Source of the DNA: Glycomyces tritici
GTDB taxonomy: Bacteria; Actinomycetota; Actinomycetes; Mycobacteriales; Micromonosporaceae
NCBI RefSeq assembly: GCF_030403505.1
Contig: NZ_JAUEMJ010000001.1
Span: 433,762 to 497,761 of the forward strand
Length of the DNA: 64,000 bases
Direction of reading: 5' to 3'
Part shown: positions 17,586 through 25,989 of the stretch, piece by piece
How positions within the stretch are numbered: position 1 is the first letter of the stretch
Layout of the letters: the number at the start of each line of letters is the position of its first letter
Position numbers and translations under genes: made by a program
The notes under the pieces: model-generated
Told to the model about the DNA's origin: nothing
The model's input: the letters and a program-made list of their open reading frames with translations, nothing else
Databases searched by the model: none

Positions 17586-18698
17586 CTAGAAGCCGTCTTT
17601 CAGGAAGGCCGGGACGTCGACGTCGTCGAACAGCACTTTGCCGTTGCTCGACTCGCGCTCCGGTTCGGGCTTGGCCTCGCGCACCGGCTCGGGCTTCTGC
17701 TCGGGCAGTGCGGTGATCCGGCTCGGTTGGGCCAGTTCGAATTCGGCTTCGTCCTCGACGTCGAACCCGGCGGCGATCACGGTCACGCGCGCCTCTTCGC
17801 CGAGGGCGTCGTCGATGACCGCGCCGAAGATGATGTTGGCGTCGGTGTGGGCGCAGTCGGAGACGAGTTCGGCCGCGTCGTTGATCTCGAAGAGGCCGAG
17901 GTCCGAGCCGCCGGCGATGGAGAGGAGGACGCCGCGGGCGCCTTCCATGCTCTGCTCCAGGAGCGGGGACTCGATCGCGGCGCGGGCCGCTTCGACGGCG
18001 CGGTTCTCACCGCGGGCCGAACCTATGCCCATGAGCGCCGACCCCGCTCCGCTCATGACGCTCTTGACGTCCGCGAAGTCGAGGTTGATGAGGCCGGGCG
18101 TGGTGATGAGGTCGGTTATGCCCTGGACTCCGGAGAGCAGCACCTGGTCGGCGAGGCGGAAGGCGTCCATCATGGAGATGGTGCGGTCGCCCAGGTGCAG
18201 CAGCCGGTCGTTCGGGATCACGATGAGCGTGTCGCACTCGTTGCGCAGATCGTCTATTCCCGAGACCGCCTGGGTCTGGCGGCGCTTGCCCTCGAAGGCG
18301 AACGGCCGGGTGACCACGCCGATCGTGAGCGCGCCGAGCTTGCGGGCGATGTTGGCGATGACGGGTGCGCCGCCGGTGCCGGTGCCGCCGCCTTCGCCGC
18401 AGGTCACGAACACCATGTCCGCTCCCTTGAGGACTTCCTCGATCTCGTCGCGGTGGTCCTCGCAGGCCTTGGCCCCCACTTCGGGGTTGGCGCCCGCGCC
18501 GAGACCGCGGGTCAGTTCGCGGCCGACGTCGAGCTTGACGTCGGCGTCACTCATCAAGAGCGCCTGTGCATCAGTGTTGATGGCGATGAACTCGACGCCC
18601 TTGAGGCCCGCCTCGATCATCCGGTTGACAGCATTGACGCCGCCGCCTCCGACTCCAACGACTTTGATCACGGCGAGGTAGTTGTGCGGTGGTGTCAT
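17586..18698 (-). CDS. ftsZ: Cell division GTPase FtsZ
   Basis: A 370-residue tubulin-like GTPase that forms the Z-ring. The N-terminal [15 protein letters not shown] and the tubulin signature [14 protein letters not shown] (Cys in the usual Ala position) bind GTP. The T7 synergy loop is [25 protein letters not shown]. The C-terminal linker is rich in Glu and Pro, and the terminal peptide [13 protein letters not shown] binds SepF and other partners. ATG 18698 follows GGAAGG; the frame opens 19 codons further upstream without support. Confidence 0.97.
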   Translation of the reverse strand: MTPPHNYLAVIKVVGVGGGGVNAVNRMIEAGLKGVEFIAINTDAQALLMSDADVKLDVGRELTRGLGAGANPEVGAKACEDHRDEIEEVLKGADMVFVTCGEGGGTGTGGAPVIANIARKLGALTIGVVTRPFAFEGKRRQTQAVSGIDDLRNECDTLIVIPNDRLLHLGDRTISMMDAFRLADQVLLSGVQGITDLITTPGLINLDFADVKSVMSGAGSALMGIGSARGENRAVEAARAAIESPLLEQSMEGARGVLLSIAGGSDLGLFEINDAAELVSDCAHTDANIIFGAVIDDALGEEARVTVIAAGFDVEDEAEFELAQPSRITALPEQKPEPVREAKPEPERESSNGKVLFDDVDVPAFLKDGF

Positions 18699-18774
18699 CG
18701 CTGCTGCCTTCCTTCCCCTTCGGCCCTGGGTACGGCAAACGGGATGTGCGCGCACACCCGCTCCCCCCTTAACG

Positions 18775-19509
18775 CTAACTCACAGTGGGGGCATCTGGTG
18801 CGCTGACATCGACATGTTCGTACCCGCCGGCCAACAATCGATCGGCGACCTCGGCTTTCTGCTCGCTTTCGGAACCGTCGCCCCACCGCAGCGTCCGTCC
18901 ATCTTCGAGATACAGGGTGACGCTCGCGGGGGACGGCGCCGCCACGTGTTCGACCTCGTCGGCGAGGGAGCGCGGGAGAGCATGCAGCACTATCAGGGTC
19001 TCGATCGTCGCCAGGTCGTCAGGCCCGGGGTCGGCGAGCTCGACCCTCCAAATAGATCCGGGTGCGGATGCGGTCTCGTCGAATACCACACCTTCCGAAT
19101 CGACCATGAGAAAAGTCTCTTCGCCCACCGGAACGGCCATATATGCCTCGCGTTCGGTGACGGCGATGCTCACCGCGTCGGGCCAGGCGCGGGTGACCTC
19201 GACGGATTTGACGGGCGCGAGCGCCGCGACGGCGGTCGCGATCGCGTCCAGGTCGGCGGCGAGCACGGAGCCGCCCACCGCGTCCCGCCCGAGCGCGGCG
19301 ACCTCGTCGGGGGTGAGCACCGAGGTGCCGGAGACCTCGATCCGCTCGACCGCGAACAGCGGTGTGGTCCAGACGATCACGAAGGCCGCCGCCAGCGCCG
19401 CGAGCACGCCGGTCGCGATCCACCGCAGCCTTCGCTTGGGAAGCTTGCGGCGCACCACGTGGACGAGCCGCCAGGGCCCGGGTTCGGGCGTGTTCTCTGG
19501 GCCGCGCAT
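18775..19509 (-). CDS. ftsQ: Cell division protein FtsQ
   Basis: A 244-residue bitopic membrane protein: basic cytoplasmic tail ([10 protein letters not shown]), one transmembrane helix (about residues 30-50), a POTRA domain (about 53-120: [20 protein letters not shown]) and a beta domain. It links the FtsW/FtsI machinery with FtsZ via FtsBL. In this genome it heads the lower dcw block after a 5-kb interruption, so it needs its own promoter near 19510-19567. Confidence 0.93.
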   Translation of the reverse strand: MRGPENTPEPGPWRLVHVVRRKLPKRRLRWIATGVLAALAAAFVIVWTTPLFAVERIEVSGTSVLTPDEVAALGRDAVGGSVLAADLDAIATAVAALAPVKSVEVTRAWPDAVSIAVTEREAYMAVPVGEETFLMVDSEGVVFDETASAPGSIWRVELADPGPDDLATIETLIVLHALPRSLADEVEHVAAPSPASVTLYLEDGRTLRWGDGSESEQKAEVADRLLAGGYEHVDVSAPDAPTVS

Positions 19510-19567
19510 GGGTCGATGATTCCACGTCCGGGCCTTTCGGCGGTGGCGGCTCGCCCGACCCCTCGGA

Positions 19568-19586
19568 TAAGGTAAGGCAAACCTAA
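19568..19586 (+). promoter_or_regulatory. DtxR/IdeR-type iron box
   Basis: TAAGGTAAGGCAAACCTAA matches 16 of 19 positions of the general iron-box consensus TTAGGTTAGGCTAACCTAA. It sits 20 bp before the start of the siderophore-interacting protein gene. Iron-loaded DtxR/IdeR would repress that gene. It is also in the ftsQ upstream region, divergent from it. Confidence 0.8.
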
Positions 19587-19606
19587 GCTAAGAAGGGGAG
19601 TGCCGC

Positions 19607-20557
19607 GTGGCGACGCAGACTGAGGAGCAGACCGGGTCCGAGGCCGTGGAGACCAGGGCGGTCCGGTCGTGGGAGGTGTTCCCTGTGACAGTGCGGGCGC
19701 TGCAGCGGTTGAGCCCGTCGTTCATCCGGGTGACCTTCGCCGGCCCGACGCTCGCGCACTTCGCCGACAACGGTTACGACCAGCGCTTCAAGCTCATCTT
19801 CCCGGCCCCGGCCTGCGGTTTCGAGAAGATGCCCACGAGCGAGCGGTGGTACTCCGAGCTGCGCGCCCTCCCCGATGAGGAGCAGTGCGGCGTGCGCACC
19901 TACACCGTGCGCGCGGTGCGCCGCGCCGCCGGCGAGGTCGACGTCGACATGGTGGTGCACGAGGCGCACGCCGAGGACGAGTGCGGCCCTGCGCTGCGCT
20001 GGCTCCGCGACGCGGCGGTGGGCGACGAGATCCTGCTGCTCGGCCCTGACGCGCGCTGGGAGGGCCCGCACGGCGGCCTCGACTTCCACGCCCCCGAAGG
20101 CGCGGAGCTCCTCATCGCGGGCGACGAGACGGCGGCCCCGGCGATCGCGGCGATCCTCGAGGACCTGCCGGTCACCGCGCGCGGCAAGGCGTTCATCGAA
20201 GTGCCCGAGGCGGCCGACGTCCTCGTGATCGACGCCCCCGAGGACGTCGAGGTCGTGTGGCTCCCCCGCGACGGCGCGGCCTGGGGCGCCGCGCTGGTCC
20301 CGGCCGTGACGGAGGCGGCGCGCGGCATGGACTTCGCCAGGACCGAGCAGTTCGAGGCCGAGCCCCTGGGCAGCGCCGAGGACGAGATGATCTGGGAGGC
20401 GCCGCAGGAGGTCGCCCAGTGCGAGGCCTACGTGTGGATCGCCGCAGAGACCGGCGTCGTCAAGACCCTCCGGTTCACCGTCCGCAAGGAGCTGGGCCTG
20501 CCGAAGGAGTGCGGGGCGTTCATGGGCTACTGGCGCAACGGCGCCGCCTGGGATTAA
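19607..20557 (+). CDS. Siderophore-interacting protein, FAD-linked ferric reductase
   Basis: A 316-residue SIP-family flavoprotein. The N-terminal FAD-binding barrel ends with the R-x-Y-T motif (RTYTVRAVRR). The C-terminal SIP domain shows LLIAGDETAAPAIAAILEDLP and the terminal KECGAFMGYWRNGAAWD. Such enzymes reduce ferric siderophores in the cytoplasm using NAD(P)H or ferredoxin to release iron. GTG 19607 follows GGGGAG. It stands alone, directed away from ftsQ, within the segment that interrupts the dcw cluster. Confidence 0.93.
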   Translation: MATQTEEQTGSEAVETRAVRSWEVFPVTVRALQRLSPSFIRVTFAGPTLAHFADNGYDQRFKLIFPAPACGFEKMPTSERWYSELRALPDEEQCGVRTYTVRAVRRAAGEVDVDMVVHEAHAEDECGPALRWLRDAAVGDEILLLGPDARWEGPHGGLDFHAPEGAELLIAGDETAAPAIAAILEDLPVTARGKAFIEVPEAADVLVIDAPEDVEVVWLPRDGAAWGAALVPAVTEAARGMDFARTEQFEAEPLGSAEDEMIWEAPQEVAQCEAYVWIAAETGVVKTLRFTVRKELGLPKECGAFMGYWRNGAAWD

Positions 20558-20567
20558 CGGGCGCGTC

Positions 20568-20600
20568 AAGGGGCGGTCGCCGGTCGCGGTGGCCGCCCTT
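20568..20600. terminator. Convergent terminator hairpin
   Basis: An imperfect stem (20568-20581 with 20588-20600; two G-T wobbles and one bulge) lies between the stops of the siderophore-interacting gene and the converging 817-residue orphan. Confidence 0.5.
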
Positions 20601-20611
20601 CGGCGTTCCGG

Positions 20612-23065
20612 TCACGCGCGGCGCAGCGTCCTCCCGATGGTGAAGTCGCGCGCGAGGGCCTGCTCCTCCCTGTAGTTCCTGCGCCACATGCAGTACGGGC
20701 TCGTGTCGACGCGCTGCGGGTCGGGTCCGCCTCGGAGGCTGCGGCGGCCCAGCGTCTCGATGATCTGCGGTGAGGTGAGGCTCGCGAGGATCCCCGCGTT
20801 CCATTCCTTGGCGATCAGGAACCCGGTGGCGGCGTTGACGTCGAACTCGTTCTCGACGGCCCTCTTGAGGAACGAGGGCATGATCGCGAGATTGGCGGGG
20901 TTCCCTCCCGGTTTCAGGAAGCGCATGCCGTTGAGGAACGCATAGTGCATGGCCAGCTGGGTGAGCGTCAGCATGTGACTGCGCGCCAGGCGGTTCTCGG
21001 TGAGCATCTGGTACTCGATCTTCGCCGCCCGGACGAGCATGTCGACCGAGCGCTCCATCTCCTCGTGGTCGGCGGTCCGCTCCCCGGCGTCGCGGTAGGC
21101 GTCCAGGCGCACCGCATCCACGGTGGCTTGGAGGAGGAGGGCGCGGACGAACATGATCTGCGCGGCGATCTTCCAGGTGACCGTCGAGGCCCGGTCGTAC
21201 CGCTTGCTCGCGGGGAGGCCGTGCTCGCGGGTGAGGCTCTCCAGCGTTCCCACGCCCTCCCCCACTGCATGGAGGGCCCGGCGGCCCTGGCGGGCCAGCG
21301 GGATCAACCGGTCGGGCGCGAGCCTCGACGTGCCGAAGTACGGGTTGGCCAGGTGGAATTCGAGCAGGCGCAGTTCGGTGCCGCCCGCGGCGAGCCACAC
21401 CTGCTGGTTCGCCTCGGCGAAGCCGACGGCGTCCGCCTCGGCGACCGACCAGGAGCCGCGCCAGCGGTCGAGGTAGTCGCGGCCGGTGTCCAGCCACGCC
21501 TTGGCCGGACCGTACCGGTGCCGTTTCGACTCCTGCAGGGCCAGGCAGCGGTACAGGGCGCCGACGAACGGCGTGCTGCCGGTCTGCGCGAGGGCCGTCA
21601 GCGCCCCGGTGAAGTTGCCGGGGAACGCGATGCCGGTGCTGATCATGTGGACGGACAGGTAGTTGAGGGTCCCGAAGACGCCCTTGACGTCCTGCGGGTG
21701 GAGGGCTCCCTGGGCGGCGAGCTGGAGGAGCATCCGCGCGAGGTCGCGCTTCTCGTCGCCGAGGTCGCGCGTTCGCACGAGCGCCGCCACGGTGTCGTGC
21801 AGGTGCTGGTGGTCGAGCATCCAAGGGGGCGGCGTGTCGGCGCCCGAGGCCCGGTAGACCGCCAGATCGTCCCGGAACCCGTCGGTCCGGTGCCGGTCGC
21901 GCAGCGCCGAGTCCGGTGCGGCGGCGGGCACCGCCGGGGCGACGGGGGCCGCCTGGTTCACCTTGCGGGCCTTGACGAGCACTCGGCCGTATGAGGCGTA
22001 TCCCGGCGGCGGCGCAATGGTGTCCTCAAGAGACTCGGTGAGGATCTGGTCGACGAGGTGGTCGTAGACCTCGATGCGCCGCCCGGGAGTCAGCAGGTCG
22101 GCGAAGGACAGCTCGAGGAGGGCGCCGAGCCGCCGCTTCGGGGGCTGCTGGCGCTGATCGGGGATCGCGGCCGAGACCCGGCGCTCGTGCTCGTTCTGGT
22201 GCAGGTCGACGCCTACGGGCTCGACCCACCGCGGGTGGTACCAGAGCCACTCCCGGGCGAGCGGGTGCCCTGCGAGGCCTTCCCCGGAGTCCGGCTCGAG
22301 GCCGATGACGCGCAGGCCGGTCTCGGCACGCGCCCGCGGGCGCCATGCAGGGTGGTGGAGGTCGAGGTAGCGGGCGGTCCGCTGGTACACGGCCTTCTTG
22401 TAGGCGCGGAACACCATGGCGAGCGGACGGGGCTCCCGCACCCGGAACCCGGCGCAGAACGAGGCCACGCGCTCGCGGGACTCGGCGTAGCCGTGCAGGC
22501 CGATCCGCTGCCTGACGAGGTACCGCTCGAACCCGCTGCAGAACTCGATGCGCCACTCGCCCTTCGCGATCAACTGCATGACCCGGTCCTCGAACCGGTG
22601 ACGGGGGAAGCCCTCCTGGCGGGCCAGGCCCGGCGCCTCCTCGCCGCGCTTGACCTCCCGCGGCCAGTAGTAGTCCGAGCCCGGCGGAGTGCGGGGCGCG
22701 GGCGCGGGTTCGAGCTCGGCGGCGATCCGCTTGAGCGCCCGGTTCCGCAGCACCTGCCGATTGCCCTGGGGCGCTTCGCGCTCCTCGGGTCCGAGCAGGT
22801 CCTCTCCCGCCACCAGCGCGAGCCAGGCATTGCGGTCGGGGACGTGGACCTCCCAGGCGAGGAGTCGGCCGCGCAGGTCGCCGAGGCGCCGCCAACGGCC
22901 TCGTTCGTCGACGAGGTGGCCGCCGATGCGCTGCCACGCCCCGTCATCGAGGACCGCGTCGTTCGACCGGCCGTCACGGAGCCCCCTGTCGATCTTCTCG
23001 GGGGTCCCGGCCAGGAGCGCCTGCCAGGCGCGAAGGACGAGGCTCGGGTCGTCGTCGGGGATCAC
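20612..23065 (-). CDS. Large uncharacterised protein, 817 residues
   Basis: I do not recognise a domain. GTG 23065 has GGAGG 6 nt upstream and overlaps the stop of the preceding gene as GTGA, so the two are translationally coupled. The N-terminal 180 residues are charged. Residues about 180-330 are rich in Trp, Tyr and His (RIEFCSGFERYLV, LDLHHPAWRP, EWLWYHPRWVEPVGVD). A proline/alanine linker follows near 390-420. The C-terminal 380 residues look alpha-helical and repeat-like, with many LARMLLQLAAQG- or LALQESKR-type amphipathic helices. There is no signal peptide or membrane segment. A cytoplasmic partner of the DUF218-like protein is inferred. Confidence 0.7.
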   Translation of the reverse strand: MIPDDDPSLVLRAWQALLAGTPEKIDRGLRDGRSNDAVLDDGAWQRIGGHLVDERGRWRRLGDLRGRLLAWEVHVPDRNAWLALVAGEDLLGPEEREAPQGNRQVLRNRALKRIAAELEPAPAPRTPPGSDYYWPREVKRGEEAPGLARQEGFPRHRFEDRVMQLIAKGEWRIEFCSGFERYLVRQRIGLHGYAESRERVASFCAGFRVREPRPLAMVFRAYKKAVYQRTARYLDLHHPAWRPRARAETGLRVIGLEPDSGEGLAGHPLAREWLWYHPRWVEPVGVDLHQNEHERRVSAAIPDQRQQPPKRRLGALLELSFADLLTPGRRIEVYDHLVDQILTESLEDTIAPPPGYASYGRVLVKARKVNQAAPVAPAVPAAAPDSALRDRHRTDGFRDDLAVYRASGADTPPPWMLDHQHLHDTVAALVRTRDLGDEKRDLARMLLQLAAQGALHPQDVKGVFGTLNYLSVHMISTGIAFPGNFTGALTALAQTGSTPFVGALYRCLALQESKRHRYGPAKAWLDTGRDYLDRWRGSWSVAEADAVGFAEANQQVWLAAGGTELRLLEFHLANPYFGTSRLAPDRLIPLARQGRRALHAVGEGVGTLESLTREHGLPASKRYDRASTVTWKIAAQIMFVRALLLQATVDAVRLDAYRDAGERTADHEEMERSVDMLVRAAKIEYQMLTENRLARSHMLTLTQLAMHYAFLNGMRFLKPGGNPANLAIMPSFLKRAVENEFDVNAATGFLIAKEWNAGILASLTSPQIIETLGRRSLRGGPDPQRVDTSPYCMWRRNYREEQALARDFTIGRTLRRA

Positions 23066-24075
23066 GGCCGCCTCCTGCGGCGCTGGAGGGCGACCTCGCG
23101 AAGGCCCAGCATGGAGACGATCGCCGAGCGGATCTCCTGCAGGTACTTGCCGGTCGCCGTCGCCTCCGTGCGGAACTCGGGGCCTTCCAGGTCGATGCCG
23201 ACGGTGTCGATCACGCACTGATAGGGCAGCCCCAGCGTCGCGACGGCGTCGCAGTGCTGGAACGGCACGAAGATCGCGGTGGTGACGACGAGGACCCGGT
23301 CGCCGGGTTCGAGCACGGCCACCCGGTCGGCCCAGAAGCGGCACGTGTCGGCGGTGTTGGCGCGCAGGGCCTCGGGATTCGAGGCGTCGGCCGCGACCAC
23401 ATGGGCCTGGCGCCCCTCGGTCCGCGGGGACAAACCGTCGACCCGGCTGTAGGTGCGGAACTTCCAGGACCGGTTGGGCTCGGCGTAGGGGTCGCCTTTC
23501 GACTCCTCGTACGGGGTGCCGCGGAGCGTGAAGGCGTGGACCATGGCGGCCTCCATGGCGTCCACTTCGAAGTCCAGGCCGTCCGCGGGCTGCACCGGGG
23601 ACGCCGCGCGCTCGCCGTCGTCGGCCTTGCGGAAGCTGCCGAGACCGGAGATCTCGGGGGCCTCGACCATGCCGCTGCGCAAGAGGTCCAGGGCGAACTC
23701 GGCGCGCTTCATGCAGGTGAGCATCTTGCCGCCGAGGATCAGGACGTGCCGGTACTCGTCGTGCGAGGGAAAGGTGGTGGTGCCGAGTCCGAGCGCGTAC
23801 GCCGCCGCGTGCACGAGTCGCTTCGTGCCGGGGTCGAATGCGCGATGCTCGGATTGGTACCGTTCGCGCCCTTTGCGGAAGTCCCAATGCTCCGCGGAGA
23901 ACGCTTCCAGATAGCGGAGCGAATCCGCGTGCCGGCCGGTGGGGAATGCGCCCCCGAACTCCTTGAGGAGATCGCGAACCGGGAGCGAATGCACCCATTC
24001 GTCGATGTGTTCGAGTATGGACTCCGGATCCCGGGAGTCCATGCGGGTGAGCTGGTACGAGGGGTATTCAAGCAT
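23062..24075 (-). CDS. DUF218-like protein of unknown function
   Basis: About 337 residues. The core resembles the YdcF/SanA (DUF218) fold. It has a first strand with paired glycines (HVLILGGKMLTCMKRAEFALDLL, about 110-130) and a later ANTADTCRFWADRVAVLEPG segment. A second strand is VLVVTTAIFVPFQHCDAVATLG, and the end reads GKYLQEIRSAIVSMLGL. Similar proteins of unknown function occur in other actinobacteria (from memory, unverified). ATG 24075 is chosen because the recognisable protein begins there. ATG 24171 and GTG 24081 are alternatives with weak sites. Its 5' part is less GC-rich than its neighbours. Confidence 0.65.
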   Translation of the reverse strand: MLEYPSYQLTRMDSRDPESILEHIDEWVHSLPVRDLLKEFGGAFPTGRHADSLRYLEAFSAEHWDFRKGRERYQSEHRAFDPGTKRLVHAAAYALGLGTTTFPSHDEYRHVLILGGKMLTCMKRAEFALDLLRSGMVEAPEISGLGSFRKADDGERAASPVQPADGLDFEVDAMEAAMVHAFTLRGTPYEESKGDPYAEPNRSWKFRTYSRVDGLSPRTEGRQAHVVAADASNPEALRANTADTCRFWADRVAVLEPGDRVLVVTTAIFVPFQHCDAVATLGLPYQCVIDTVGIDLEGPEFRTEATATGKYLQEIRSAIVSMLGLREVALQRRRRRP

Positions 24076-24337
24076 TGCCACCGAATTCTCCACTCCTCGG
24101 GAGGCCGGTTCGGACGCGCCTGAGGAAATGATCTTGGAATCGATATGGAGTTGCATCCCCGTATTGGTCATCGTACCAATTCCGGGCCCTCGGAGCGCTA
24201 TTCGATGCACTCGTACCGGTCGGTAACCGCATCTGCTGCACGGGTTCGGCGGTAACGACGCAGTCGGCGGTTTCCATGCCGGTGCAAGGCCTCCGCGTCC
24301 GCACGCTTGGCGCACACCGACAGGAAGGAGGAACAGG

Positions 24338-24523
24338 ATGTCCCCCAAGCGCACCAAGCGGATCGGCCACATCGGCCGGATCCTCATCGCCGGCGTCGCC
24401 ATCGCCGCCGTGGTCGCGGTCGCGGTCCTCGCCGACCCGATCGCGGCGGTCGCGTCCGTGCGGATCATCGGCAGGCTCGGCCTGCGGCTCATGGACTGCA
24501 CCCGCCAGTGCCGCCGCGGCTGA
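24338..24523 (+). CDS. Small single-helix membrane protein
   Basis: A 61-residue protein: basic N-terminus (SPKRTKRIGHIGR), one transmembrane helix (about 15-38), and a basic C-terminus with two cysteines (MDCTRQCRRG). An excellent ribosome site (GGAAGGAGG) lies 6 nt upstream of ATG 24338, and a perfect terminator follows the stop by 12 bp, so it is a complete transcription unit. It is divergent from the DUF218-like gene. Its function is unknown. Confidence 0.7.
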   Translation: MSPKRTKRIGHIGRILIAGVAIAAVVAVAVLADPIAAVASVRIIGRLGLRLMDCTRQCRRG

Positions 24524-24535
24524 CGGCGGAGACGA

Positions 24536-24569
24536 CGACGGGGCGGTGCCATCCGGCACCGCCCCGTCG
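24536..24569. terminator. Bidirectional terminator for murC and the small membrane ORF
   Basis: A perfect 15-bp stem (24536-24550 with 24555-24569) with an ATCC loop, between the stops of two converging genes. It marks the end of the murE-to-murC operon. Confidence 0.85.
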
Positions 24570-24576
24570 GGCGTTC

Positions 24577-25989
24577 TCAGCGCAGGAGGTCGTCCGGCAT
24601 GAGCTGGACGGGCGGTGCGCCCATGGTGACCACCACGTCGCCTTCGGCCGCAAGGGCCTTCACGGCGGCGGGCACGTCCTCCCATTCGGCCACGAAGACC
24701 TTGTCCTCGGAGGGAAGGGCGACGGCGTCGCAGAGCGCCTGGCCGCCTTCGCCTTCGGGGACGGCCTCGCCGGGACCGAAGATCTCCATGACGACCACGC
24801 GGTCGGCGAGCGAGAGCGCCTCGGCGATCTCCTCGCGCATCGCGATGGTGCGGTAGACGCGGTAGGGCTGGAAGACCACGACGAGGCGGCCGTCGCCGGC
24901 GACCTCCTTGAGGGTCTTGATGGCCTCGGTCATCGCGGTCGGGTGGTAGGCGTACTCGTCGAAGACCGCGTACCCGTCGATCTCGCCGCGTTTCTCGAAG
25001 CGGCGCTTGACGCCGCCGAACGCGGCGATGCCCTCGGCGACCGCCTCGGGCTCGAGGCCGATGTACAGGCCCACGGCGATCGCGGCGGCCGAGTTGAGCG
25101 CGATGTGCTTGCCGGGCATCGGCAGGTGGAAGCGGCCCAGCAGCTGGTTGTGGGCGAGCACGGTGTAGTCCACGCCGTCCTTGCCCGACTCGACCTCGCC
25201 GAGCTGGATGTCGGCGCCGTCCGAGTACCCGTACGTGGCGACGGTGCGGCCCTCGGCGCGGAACTTCCTGGCGAGCGCGAGCGTCCCCGGGTTGTCCGCG
25301 CACAGGACGAGCAGGCCGTCCTTGTCCGTGTTCCTGCCGAAGCGCTCGAAGGCCTCGGTGAGGGAGTCCATGTCGCCGTAGGTGTTCAGGTGGTCGACGT
25401 CGATGTTGGTGATGATGCCGATCTCGGGGCGGAACCGCAGGAACGAGCGGTCCGACTCGTCGGCCTCGGCCACGAAGTACTCGCCGGTGCCGTGGGCGCC
25501 GGTGTGGGCGCCGATGTTCTCGCCGCCGTTCACATAGGACGGGTCGAGGCCGGCGTGCGCGAGCATCTGCGAGATGATCGCGGTCGTCGTGGTCTTGCCG
25601 TGCGTGCCGGTGATGACGATCGAGCGGCGGCCGGTCATGGCCGCGGCCAGGGCCTCGGAGCGGTGGTAGACCCGGATGCCGCGCCTGCGGGCCTCGGCCA
25701 CTTCGAGGTGCTCGTCGTTGTGCGCGGTCGAGCGGACCACGGTGTCGATGCCGTCGAGGTTCGACGCCACGTGCTCGCGGTGGAGCGTGACGCCGAGCCG
25801 CTCGAGCTCGGGCAGGCTCGGCCAGTCCTTCAGCTCGGAGCCGGACACGGGCAGCCCGCGGGTCGCGTACAGCCGGGTGAGGCCGTTCATGCCCACGCCG
25901 CCGACGCCGATGAACAGCGTGCGGCCCAGGTCCTCGGCCGTGACGCCCTCGTCGATGGGGCTCGTCAGGTCGTTGGGATCGTCGCTCAT
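24577..25989 (-). CDS. murC: UDP-N-acetylmuramate-L-alanine ligase
   Basis: A 470-residue Mur ligase. N-terminal domain with IGVGGVGMNGLTRL; ATP-binding GTHGKTTTTA; central EADESDRSF and TNIDVDHLNTYGD; C-terminal FDEYAYHPTAMTEAI. It adds L-alanine to UDP-MurNAc in the cytoplasm. ATG 25989 overlaps the murG stop as ATGA. It is the last gene of the upper dcw operon; ftsQ, normally next, is 5 kb away. Confidence 0.96.
   Translation of the reverse strand: MSDDPNDLTSPIDEGVTAEDLGRTLFIGVGGVGMNGLTRLYATRGLPVSGSELKDWPSLPELERLGVTLHREHVASNLDGIDTVVRSTAHNDEHLEVAEARRRGIRVYHRSEALAAAMTGRRSIVITGTHGKTTTTAIISQMLAHAGLDPSYVNGGENIGAHTGAHGTGEYFVAEADESDRSFLRFRPEIGIITNIDVDHLNTYGDMDSLTEAFERFGRNTDKDGLLVLCADNPGTLALARKFRAEGRTVATYGYSDGADIQLGEVESGKDGVDYTVLAHNQLLGRFHLPMPGKHIALNSAAAIAVGLYIGLEPEAVAEGIAAFGGVKRRFEKRGEIDGYAVFDEYAYHPTAMTEAIKTLKEVAGDGRLVVVFQPYRVYRTIAMREEIAEALSLADRVVVMEIFGPGEAVPEGEGGQALCDAVALPSEDKVFVAEWEDVPAAVKALAAEGDVVVTMGAPPVQLMPDDLLR

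Noticed and set aside
20612..23998. Single 1,128-codon frame including the upstream gene region
   Set aside because: The first 311 codons are out of frame with the DUF218-like gene and arginine-rich; the GTG at 23065 with GGAGG marks the real start.
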